Assembly: GCF_040115645.1 (NCBI RefSeq) | Contig: NC_089548.1 | Span: 5,456,001 to 5,520,000, forward strand | Source: Euwallacea fornicatus | Taxonomy: Eukaryota; Arthropoda; Insecta; Coleoptera; Curculionidae | Direction: 5' to 3' | DNA: 64,000 bases | The notes under the pieces: generated by a model | Seen by the model: the letters and a program-made list of their open reading frames with translations, nothing else | Databases searched by the model: none | What the model was told of the DNA's origin: nothing | In this document: positions 13,128 to 22,011 of the stretch, piece after piece | Position numbering within the stretch: the first letter of the stretch is position 1 | Layout of the letters: the number at the start of each line of letters is the position of its first letter | Translations under genes and position numbers: made by a program

Positions 13128-16100
13128 TTACTCTGGATTCAATCTCATGTATTCTTCATATAGATTTAAAAACTTTTGACGGCACTCTACACGCACCTTC
13201 AACTTGGCTAAAAGCAAAAATACTCCTGAAAGCTTTCTATGTAATGAATAAACCTCTTCTGGAGGCGGACAAAGACGATGCATGAGCATTATTTGTGCTA
13301 AATCTTGAATACGGGCTGTCAGATCCTGATGAGCAAAGTCATATGCGCCTTCTGAGCGGAATACTTCACCTAGAATCATTACAGCATCCACATGAGCGGT
13401 TTCCATTATCTAAAACGGCGCTCAAAGGTTTTATTCACTTAAACAACGAATTTTTTAGTTACTTTGCTTTCGTAACCAGTTAAAAATCCCAATTGTTTTG
13501 ATATTTTCAAAACAGCTTCCCGATTCCCATCACAAGCACCTTTCAGTACCTGTACATACTTGTCCATGAACTCCTTGGAGTATTCGCGACTTGCACCAAA
13601 ATCCAATAGCAACAGCTAAATAGTACCAATTACTAAATTTCTCTTAGAGTTCTCCAGTACTAACCTGTCTCTTCTGAGGGTTATATAGGAAATTAGCCCA
13701 ATTTGGGTCAGTTTGCATATATCTAAACCGCAATATTTCTAGTAGACACAATTCCATAATTTTCTCGCCAATGACCTTGCGATGCTCTAATTCCATATTA
13801 AAGCATTGGTCTACTGGAACTCCATCCAAGAATTCGTTAGTAAAAACTTGTTTTGTAGTGAGGTTGTCTAGTAAAAATTTCAGTGGGTTAAATAATTACG
13901 TCAATGAGATATTTCAGTAGCTCACCAACTACATAAGGCACGTAAAATCCCTCGTAACCAGTCAATATAGACTTAAATTTTTTGGTGCACTCAGCCTCTC
14001 TCAAGTAATCGACTTCCCAAGCCAGTTCGCGTTTAGCAACTGCCATTAAATTCTCCAAAAACATGCCTTTTGGGAATAGATTCCACATTTTCATTATGCC
14101 TCCTAAGAAACATAAAATTCTGATTGAGAAGTGACTACACAATATATCAAACATTAGTCAAACTTGCTTCCAATTTTAAAACAGATATTAAGTTAGTATA
14201 CTTTAATTTTATCAGTGTCTATAGAGTCGTCACGCTGAGTTTTGCCCTTTTTACATATATCTATCCACCATTTCAAATTTTTTTCATTAACTGCAGAGTA
14301 AAGTTTATGAAATGAACTTTAACTGTAACGTCAAAAATTTTCATTCTTATTAACCTATTCAATGATATGGATATTGAAGTTTTCTTCAACTGTCGTTTCC
14401 CAGACGGCCTGATTCTGAATAGGGACTGTCACAACGATTTTGCAGGACGGACTGGGAAGTCTTGAAACAATAAATCAAGCAATTTATACAGGAAACAATA
14501 ATTTTCTTCTTTCAATCACAAAAACCACCTAGTGAGGGTGAACCGTTCTCTATGCTTTGGGAGTAATTCTTGGCAATTTACACAGAGCAAACCCCGCTCA
14601 ATGGGCATTTGTGACAAATTGGAGTGCCAGCTGTGTCTTCAGGAGAAGACAGTAGAATATGTTGTGTGGGAATATCCACCAGTTATCAATGGTTTGATCT
14701 GTTTGGCAGAGTAGTTATCAGACCAGAAAACCTAAACTGAACATCACTCAATGATGTAACGAAATTTCTGAGAAACTGAGACCTAGTTATAGATGACCAT
14801 TATAACAAAATGGCGCTTCCATGTTGATATTATTGTAAAACATCTGATTCTAAAATTAAAACCTGCAACTCTCACCTAAATTGTCAATGTCACTATTAAT
14901 GCCTTTAGCCACCCCTGGATACTGTATTTTAACAGCCACATCCCTTCCATCTATTAATTTCCCATAATGAACTTGGCCAATTGAAGCAGCTGCAAATGGT
15001 TTTTGCTCAAACTCTATAAATTTATCTTTCCATCCAAACCCTAGTTCATTGCACATTACCTAAATATACTATGTTTATGGACTAGTAAAAACACTTTTAA
15101 TATTAATTAGTTCCTCACTTGATCAACTTGCCAATCAGGCATAAAATCAGCAGATTTTCGTACTCTTTCTAAAGCTGTGGCTAACTCTGGGCTAATCATA
15201 GACTCATCTTGAATACTCAAGATTTGTCCCAATTTTAAAGCAGCTCCTATAAAAAATTTACACAAACACAAATATCAAATATTTTCTTAAAATTAAGTCA
15301 TACTACCTCTTACTTTACACAAAGTGTCCACAATTCTGTCTAAATTGGCTTTACTCATAAATACATTTGTGCCATCAGAGGTAATCTCCCCAATTTTAAA
15401 TGCTTGTTTGAGATACTCAGCAGCTGCTCCCACACCAAGACCAGCAGCCAATGAACCAAAAGACATCATTCTGCCTAATCTGCTTGAAGGCACTTTTCTT
15501 TGCTTTGCATTTTCACTTAACTAAAATTTGCTTTTTGAGTGTTTTAGTGAAAATATAGCAAAGATACAACCTTCAGTTTGGTTTTAGGTGAAGGTGAAAA
15601 TGAAGTCACTTTTTGTTTGCTTTCATTAATACTTTCCCCAACAGTTTTCTCATTTTCCAGATGTTTTTCATTAGGCTCTCTTTCATCCTCTTTAACCAAT
15701 TTTGCTTTGTGCTCCATATCTAACTTTTTTAACAGTTCTTGATCGCTATGAGAAAGTTTGATCTGATATTCAATATTTACAGCAGGAGAAACCTCTACTC
15801 TATTTAAGTCTGGTGCTTTTGTTAAATTAAATGGTTCTTTGCTGGACTTTGATACAGAAGGTTTTTGTGTCAAATGATGCACTAATAAAGTTTCTGTACT
15901 AGCACTTTTAGTCAGAGCAGCTAAAAATATTTAATGGATCATTTTTTATACATAACTTTATTACATATATATGTACATATCTTAAAAATTTTACCTAAGA
16001 CAACTCTAGAATTCTCCCTGCTCCATATAAGAAATACATATTAGTTATTTCAACATTAAAAAAAAAACAAATAATTAAAATTTCCTTAGCACCACTCCCT

Positions 16101-16371
16101 TACCATTCCCCAAAGTTAAATCAGCATAAACCTTCAGGCCCTGAGTAACAACATTTAATCTCTCGGCACCTTCTTTTAGATTACTAGCTATGACGTTGAG
16201 TGACATATTTTGAGGTAGTTTCTTCACCTCATTCAAAGATTCCTGAATCAGTGGCGTAACTGAGGAGGTTCTACATACGTGACTCAAGTGATCTCTCTGG
16301 AGCTTTATTTGAGCTTCTGTTAAGAGTTGGAGGCTTTTGAGCAGACATGCAAAATCCTTACTCAGGGACAT
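13128..16371 (-). CDS. Coq8: COQ8 atypical kinase (ADCK3-like), coenzyme Q biosynthesis
   Basis: Nine coding exons run from ATG 16371 to TAA 13128: 16371-16104, 15920-15571, 15520-15307, 15246-15119, 15059-14876, 14102-13926, 13867-13665, 13615-13463, 13409-13128. The total is 652 residues, close to the vertebrate protein. Diagnostic UbiB/ADCK motifs are present: KLGQ at about 282-285, the Ala-rich loop AAAS at about 343-346 in place of a normal Gly-rich loop, the ATP-anchoring Lys in DVAVKIQYPG (about 364), QTDPNWANF and LLLLDFGA with the metal-binding Asp (about 513). The C terminus matches the family (PPPEEVYSLHRKLSG). The protein is known as a mitochondrial inner-membrane ATPase/kinase-like factor supporting the CoQ-synthesis complex. 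The N-terminal roughly 190 residues are poorly conserved and should hold the targeting sequence. All splice phases agree. Confidence 0.93.
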
Positions 16372-17615
16372 TATGAATGGCAGTTAGGCTAGAGACTGTG
16401 AGTTTCAGTTAGGAAGCGTTAATTTGCCTATTTATTTCAGGGTTTTATGATACTTACATAGAATTTTCAGGGTTAATTCGAACAGGTGTTTTAGAAAATC
16501 CACATCGGTATAGTCGAGATATTGCAAAATCGTTTTATATAGTTAATGCCTGGACGAGGTATACGGATTAAGATACGAAGGTGGGATAAATAATTAAAGG
16601 GGTGATGAAACCTGAACCAACATGGACAAATGACGAAACGTCTTATTTTGGATATTTAATAATTTAAATTTGAAAAAAACTCATATTTTCTGTCCACGGA
16701 AAGCTTTAAAATTAAATTCTTGAATTTGGCATTGGACTTTGACATTTGTTTGCTTTTAATTAAACTAGAGATGTCCTCAAAAAATCCGAGAACAGTTTTT
16801 TCAAGCCCGAGTATGTTCCCAGAGGCAGTATCTTCCGTGCGGATTATTTTAAATTTAACATTAAAACAAATTCTAAGGACTTAGAAGCATCTATGCATAT
16901 ATCAAAGATTTAGTAATTCAAAAGTTTTAGTGTTATAAAAATAGAGTTATTAATTAGATAATGCCAATCAAATTAACAGAGTTATCTAGGAATGAACCAC
17001 TGTCGAATAAGGTTACTACTACCGCTGATATTAGATGGCGTAGTGTCGGGTAACATATTTGGGACCGAGATATCTTCTGGGAACTGACAAAAAAAAGGCG
17101 GAATCAGGAGACAGACAATTGAAATGCAAAAAGGCAAAGACGCTATCGAAGAGCAGCAATTCCGTTAGTTTGTTTTTCTGCATTTTGATACTACAACAAC
17201 AGTTTTTTAATCCTCGAAAATGTTCATAATGTTATTTGGATACATGTCTAAAGTTTATATAAGCTCATCTGCGCAAATGCTTCATCGCCGGGGAGTTTTT
17301 TTTTTTTTTCGTTAATTTAAACGTGAAAATTTACTGAATAGTTTAGGTGAGTATTAAAAAGATATTATGACATTTAAAATTGAGAAGCAAAAAGTAAGAA
17401 GGCAATTATCCCAATCGACGGCGAGAATATTTAGGGAATTGGGACGATTCACGTGGTAAGAAAGGAAAGGAGCCCAAGTTCAAAGGAGTTTCCGACAATT
17501 CTCCATTTCTTTGTACTACTACATACCCGTCGCAGAACACACGAACTAAGTAATAAATTTTCCTTTTTTCTAATCCACATCTACATATTTCATCCCGGAG
17601 GTGGGGTTAGACATA
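16372..17615. other. Intergenic region upstream of COQ8
   Basis: This probably contains the COQ8 promoter, in the stretch immediately above 16371. Further out there is only AT-rich sequence with small ORFs (for example a 37-codon frame at 16772-16885) that look like chance. It ends at the TA target site of a transposon. Confidence 0.35.
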
Positions 17616-17840
17616 CAGTGGCACAAAAAAGTCTCCGCACGGTTAGTTATCACACAAACTTATGGAGTTTTAGAGGCAACACAAATAGTTTATCAACAAA
17701 ATATATAACAATCTACAACAAGGAACATTCCTTAGTCCATTAACAATGATAATCAAGAAGTGAGTCAAAGAAATTCCAATTTTAGACGAACTTTTCTTAA
17801 TGTTGGACATATTCTTGCACAAAAAAGTCTCCGTACGATT
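17616..17840 (+). repeat. Left terminal inverted repeat of the Tc1-like element
   Basis: This is the 225-bp left arm. The outer direct-repeat motif starts at 17616 and the inner copy lies near 17817-17840. These are the probable transposase binding sites by analogy with IR/DR elements. Confidence 0.92.
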
Positions 17841-17897
17841 TCATATGACTAAACTAATATTAACTAAATTTAATTGAATTATTGGAATAATAAATGT

Positions 17898-18905
17898 TTA
17901 ATATTTTGTCGGGTTTCCTTTAGACTTTAATACTGCATGTAATCGTCGATTCATAGAATTAACTAAATTTGATGTTACATTAGGCGGTATTTTGGACCAT
18001 TCTTTTAAGTCATTTTTATTAGTAATTGTATGTGATCTTATTTTTCGCTCCAAGTGTTCCCACAGATGCTCAATCGGATATAGATCAGGCGATTGGGGTG
18101 GGTGATTTGGAATACTCTTAACGTTAAGCAATTCTTTTGTTAGACGCGAGGTATGTTTTGGATCATTGTCTTGCATAAAAATAAAAGATCTACTAAGGCC
18201 CAACTTTTCCGCACTAGCTTTAAGATTTGTTTTTAAAATGTTCACATACGCTTTGTTGTCCATTATTTCGTCAACAAAACACAGATTGCCTATTCCTGCT
18301 GGCGACATGCAACCCCAAACCATAACGCTTCCGCCTCCGTGTTTGACCGTTGCAGATAAATTTTTAATTTCGAACTCAGTATTCGGTTTTCTCCACACTT
18401 TTCCTTTGCCGTCCAATCCATGAATGTTAAATTTGCTCTCGTCGCTAAAAATTATGTTGTTCCAGAAGTCCTGGTCCTTATTTAAATGCTCTTTAGTATA
18501 TTTCAACCGTTTTAACCTGTTCGCTTTCGAAATAAAGGGCTTTTTGCGGATGGATCTGGCTTTATAACCGTTGCGTCTTAGAACATTTCGAACCGTTTCG
18601 TCACAACAATTTAGGTTTAAGCCTTTTTTTAAATTTTTATTGATTTGCGTGGCGGTTACTTTTGGATTTTTCTTAATGTGACGTACAATATATCGTTCCT
18701 CTTGCGCTTTCAGAGTCTTTGGGCGTCCAGTTCTTGGTCTTGTTTTTACCATACCATGTTTTCCACAGCGCTCAATTGTATATTGTACCGTTGACTTGGA
18801 TCTCTTTACCATGTTTGCTACTTTAGCCATTGAATGGCCCTCACAATACAATTTAATGACTAGCTGCCTCGAATCGGCATCAATTTCACGATTTTTTGAA
18901 TTCAT
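17898..18905 (-). CDS. Tc1-family transposase, DDE type, 335 aa
   Basis: This intronless ORF has ATG at 18905-18903 and TAA at 17900-17898. Residues 8-45 form the first helix-turn-helix (LYCEGHSMAKVANMVKRSKS). The GRPK motif at 60-63 links it to a second HTH (NPKVTATQINKNLKK). The catalytic triad is visible as D155 (FSDESKF), D246 (QDNDPKHTS) and E279 (SPDLYPIEHLWEHL). The gap between D246 and E279 is 32 residues, whereas the usual Tc1 spacing is 34. It looks as though two residues before NHPPQSPD are missing. The enzyme would cut and paste the element by binding its terminal repeats in the nucleus. Full length and lack of stops suggest it may be functional unless the spacing matters. Confidence 0.93.
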   Translation of the reverse strand: MNSKNREIDADSRQLVIKLYCEGHSMAKVANMVKRSKSTVQYTIERCGKHGMVKTRPRTGRPKTLKAQEERYIVRHIKKNPKVTATQINKNLKKGLNLNCCDETVRNVLRRNGYKARSIRKKPFISKANRLKRLKYTKEHLNKDQDFWNNIIFSDESKFNIHGLDGKGKVWRKPNTEFEIKNLSATVKHGGGSVMVWGCMSPAGIGNLCFVDEIMDNKAYVNILKTNLKASAEKLGLSRSFIFMQDNDPKHTSRLTKELLNVKSIPNHPPQSPDLYPIEHLWEHLERKIRSHTITNKNDLKEWSKIPPNVTSNLVNSMNRRLHAVLKSKGNPTKY

Positions 18906-19023
18906 GATGTACTCTTTGAGATGTTTTTAGTAACTGATACATATTATTGCGAAGCTAACCGCATAGGAATTTTTATTTATCGGCGTTCCTTCGTAGCAAA
19001 AAAGTTTATTGCGTACATCTTTG

Positions 19024-19248
19024 AATCGTACGGAGACTTTTTTGTGCAAGAATATGTCCAACATTAAGAAAAGTTCGTCTAAAATTGGAATTTCTTTGAC
19101 TCACTTCTTGATTATCATTGTTAATGGACTAAGGAATGTTCCTTGTTCTAGATTGTCATATATTTTGTTGATAAACTATTTGTGTTGCCTCTAAAACTCC
19201 ATAATTTTGTGTGATAGCTAACCGTACGGTGACTTTTTTGTGCCACTG
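19024..19248 (-). repeat. Right terminal inverted repeat of the Tc1-like element
   Basis: This 225-bp arm is the inverted counterpart of 17616-17840, with the inner motif at 19024-19050 and the outer at about 19222-19248. It differs from the left arm at only a few bases. Confidence 0.92.
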
Positions 19249-20207
19249 TACAATCGGCACATCGGCCTCTCTTGTACATTCAAGTCTAAACATCATTTCA
19301 GCGTATATTTAACGAAATCAAATATTATATTCTTCGAGGTGTGTCGCATACGTGTCGTCTGTCGTTTTTTAAGGTTCTAAAAGCCACACCACAAACGCAA
19401 CCAAGAGGAGATACGTGTTATCGTGGTGCTCCAACTCCGAGGAGTTGGAGCACACAACAAGGAGCCGAGAAATATTTCATCGCTCGACAGTGGAAACTGG
19501 CCTGCTCGGCAGAGGGCAGTAGTTTTGACGGTGACAGAGCAAATAAGCAGGCAAACATATTTTCGAACAATTTTTTGGGAAGTAGTTCTTACCCTGGGAG
19601 ATTTCACTCGTGGAGCTTTATCTCCTAGTTACGAATTTAACGAAAACAATCGATATCCAATAAATAATTTACTTAAAATTAATGGAATCACCTTTAGACG
19701 AGTTGGAAAAATAATAGGTGACAATAACTTCCATTACAAAGTAAATAACAGGTAAGTGAGTTCAGTTGAGGGGGACGCGCGCTCGTTGTGATAAGAATCA
19801 TCAAACTTTGTGCATTTCTTTGACGATCCAGTGTATCAACATATACTTAACATGTTCCAACTGATGGGCCCGATTGCATACACACCTGTTTTGCGCCAGA
19901 TAACGTAAACACTTTTTTATGCTCGATAATGTAAAGTTTTCACACTCGATAATACGAACTATTTACGCTCAATATGTGAAATATGTATGTGCGCTCGACA
20001 ACGTAAACCTTAATATTTAACTTGACACTTATGTTTGATGTTGCCATAAAGCAGCAGCAGTTCTTTCATTAAAACTGCAACGGTTTCGTTTAGTTTCGAT
20101 TCGTCACTCGCACACCTTGTAATTTGAGTTTATTCACAGCTTTCCTCCCTTTTCAGCACAAAAACCACAACCAAAAAAACGTGTGAAATAGATTCTATTA
20201 CTCGATA
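19249..20207. other. Intergenic region right of the transposon
   Basis: This holds a perfect 28-bp palindrome-like hairpin and the start of a family of short dispersed motifs. An open frame at 19423-19752 ends at a consensus donor (AACAG then GTAAGT at 19753), but it runs through the palindrome and matches nothing I recognise. I do not call it a gene. Confidence 0.35.
19426..19453. repeat. Perfect 13-bp inverted repeat with 2-nt loop
   Basis: GTGCTCCAACTCC at 19426-19438 is followed by GA and then its exact reverse complement at 19441-19453. The sequence is unusually GC-rich for this region and could form a cruciform or RNA hairpin. Confidence 0.9.
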
Positions 20208-20450
20208 ATGTCAATATCGTTCAAAGATTTCGAGAGGCACCATCGTCTTTTTGGCCGTCTTGAATTTTGCCGGAAGCGACTGTTGGAAGAAATTGCGATC
20301 CAACTAGGCCAACCTGAGGTATGCACGGTCAACATAGGTTCAAGTTTTTCAAATTGAAATTTAGGAAAACAAAATGTAAAACACAATTTTCTTGGTTTTC
20401 AGGCTTCAACTGTGAGTGCTCCCGGTTTGAGGAGCCAAAATCATTTGTAA
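20208..20450 (+). CDS. Possible two-exon micro-ORF, 52 aa, unknown
   Basis: ATG at 20208 opens a 37-codon frame (SFKDFERHHRLFGRLEFC, then KRLLEEIAIQLGQPE). It ends in a donor GTATGC at 20319. An acceptor TTTTCAG at 20396-20402 restores phase 0 for 15 more codons to a TAA at 20448-20450. The intron would be 84 nt, typical for this window. Composition of the first exon looks coding, with charged residues and amphipathic periodicity. It starts inside one of the CTCGATAATG motifs, so it may instead be a relic of a repeat. I do not recognise the protein. It is a hypothetical gene or the 5' part of a broken one. Confidence 0.3.
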
Positions 20451-20685
20451 ATATTGACTCTTCCGTAGGCAGCTCCAACGGTTTCTAAGATGTTTTTATT
20501 TTAAGTGTAGAGTACATTATGCACAAGCGTGTTGTTAATTAATAACAATTACGAGTTCTTAAGAACTGGCGGAGTATTGTCATCGGTAATTTTGAGAGTT
20601 TTTGCTTTGGGTAGTTTGTTTTATCGTAAAGTCGCACAACGAACATTTTCCTAATTTTCCTCTAATTAAGAATTGTTGATTTTTT

Positions 20686-20900
20686 GTGTAGTGCCATTTG
20701 CGAACTCGGTTTCTAAACGTCAGCAAAGTTATGTTTTGTGTAGCGCCATCTGCGAACTTGGCTTTTAAACGCTAGCAAAGTTATTAATTTTTCATGTGGC
20801 ACCATCTGTGAATTTAGCTTATTAACGTCGGCAAAGTTATTGATTTTTTTTTTAGTGTAACGCCATCTGCGAACACAGCTTCTAAACGCCGAAGACAAAA
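20686..20900. repeat. Four-copy minisatellite, 52-61 bp period
   Basis: Four diverged tandem units start near 20686, 20738, 20794 and 20855. Each carries a GCCATCTGCGAAC-like core, then CTTCTAAACG and GCAAAGTTATT. The period grows through T-tract length. Divergence between units indicates an old array. Confidence 0.8.
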
Positions 20901-22011
20901 AATTTGGAATTATGTTCTTCCTTATTTTTATAAATTAAAATGAAATTATTAACGTTTTAATTTAAAGTTTTACTTTTGAAGTAAAAATATTGTGCCATTT
21001 AAAATTGAGAAGCGTCATCCCAGTCGTCAATGGCAGAAAATATCTACTTAACTAGGAGGTAAAAATTGAAAAAAATCCATTTTTATAGCTACTTTGAAAA
21101 ACGATTGTGAACTTTTTACACTCGATAATGTAAAACAAAATTTCCGTAATTGGTACGCAAGGAAGCCAAAACCGATAACGGAGCAAAGAGCAGCAGAACC
21201 CTTTGACTTCTGGTCTGGTTGACCCAAAAGCAAAAGCGACCTAAAGCGCGATCGAGAAAATTGAGCACGGGCTAAACATCCTCCGAATACACAGGGTTTT
21301 TTAGTGGGTGAAAACCCCGCACAGGCTTGACAGCACGGGCTTCAGTATAGTCTTTTCGACAAGATTTTTTACCGCGGAGTCGTTTAAAAAAAAACGATAA
21401 AGTAAACTTTTTACACTCGACAAATATTTATGACGGTTCGGATAAAGAAACCATGTGGAAAAACAACAAAACAAAAAGAACGGGAGCTAAAATACACGTT
21501 TTCCTTCTAACTTTTTCTTTCTTTTTTATCTTCTATTGTTTCTGTTGGGAATAGGCAACATGAAATAATACTATGTATAACTTTTAAAATAATATATTGT
21601 TCTGCTAAAGACCACTCAGAAAACAAGCCAGTAACACACTACTATACCATTTTCATCATCTATATCAGTAACCCATATGGCTCCACAAAAAGGAATCTTG
21701 AAACCTTCAAGAGTATGTTAAATTTGACAGAAGTTTCCCTTCTCCACATTAAACCTAAATCTAATTAAACTAAAGCTTTGTCTTAATTCGACCATTTAAT
21801 AAGTTTTTGACGACGTTAATGACTTAAAGTCTATAACTCAATCATTTATTTAATATTTTTTGTTTTTTCTCCTTTTTTTGTTCCTTTATAATTTTTACTT
21901 TCTTTCTTTTTCTCTTTTCTTCTTTTGTTCTTTTAATATTTTTTCTTTTTTTTCTCTTTTATTTCGTTAATAATTTTTTTCTTTTTTTGCCCTTTTTATA
22001 ATTATTCCTTT
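20901..22011. other. Spacer leading into the satellite
   Basis: No gene is seen. From about 21850 the sequence becomes T-rich and looks like badly decayed satellite units, marking the eroded left edge of the array. Two dispersed CTCGATAATG motifs lie at 21119 and 21413. Confidence 0.4.

Larger units (their letters stand above)
17616..19248 (-). mobile_element. Tc1-like transposon with 225-bp IR/DR terminal repeats
   Basis: A 1633-bp element is bounded by TA at 17614-17615 and 19249-19250, the target-site duplication of Tc1/mariner elements. The terminal inverted repeats at 17616-17840 and 19024-19248 have the same length and differ at only a few positions. Each arm has an outer (CAGTGGCACAAAAAAGTC) and an inner (TTGCACAAAAAAGTCTCCG) copy of the same motif, the IR/DR arrangement known from Sleeping Beauty-like Tc1 elements. 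It encodes one intact transposase on the minus strand. Near-identical arms and an unbroken ORF suggest recent insertion and possible activity. Confidence 0.95.
19893..21430. repeat. Dispersed CTCGATAATGTAAA-type short motifs
   Basis: Copies or variants of CACTCGATAATGTAAA occur near 19893, 19921, 19943, 19966, 19992, 20200, 21119 and 21413. Four of them are spaced about 23-26 bp apart between 19921 and 19992. In the best copy the flanks TTTTACA and TGTAAAA are complementary. They look like parts of a decayed repeat family. Confidence 0.55.

Noticed and set aside
15994..16008. Possible extra exon of COQ8 between the first two coding exons
   Set aside because: Sequence with an AG before and GT after exists, but every choice brings in a stop or breaks phase; direct joining of 16104 to 15920 is in frame.
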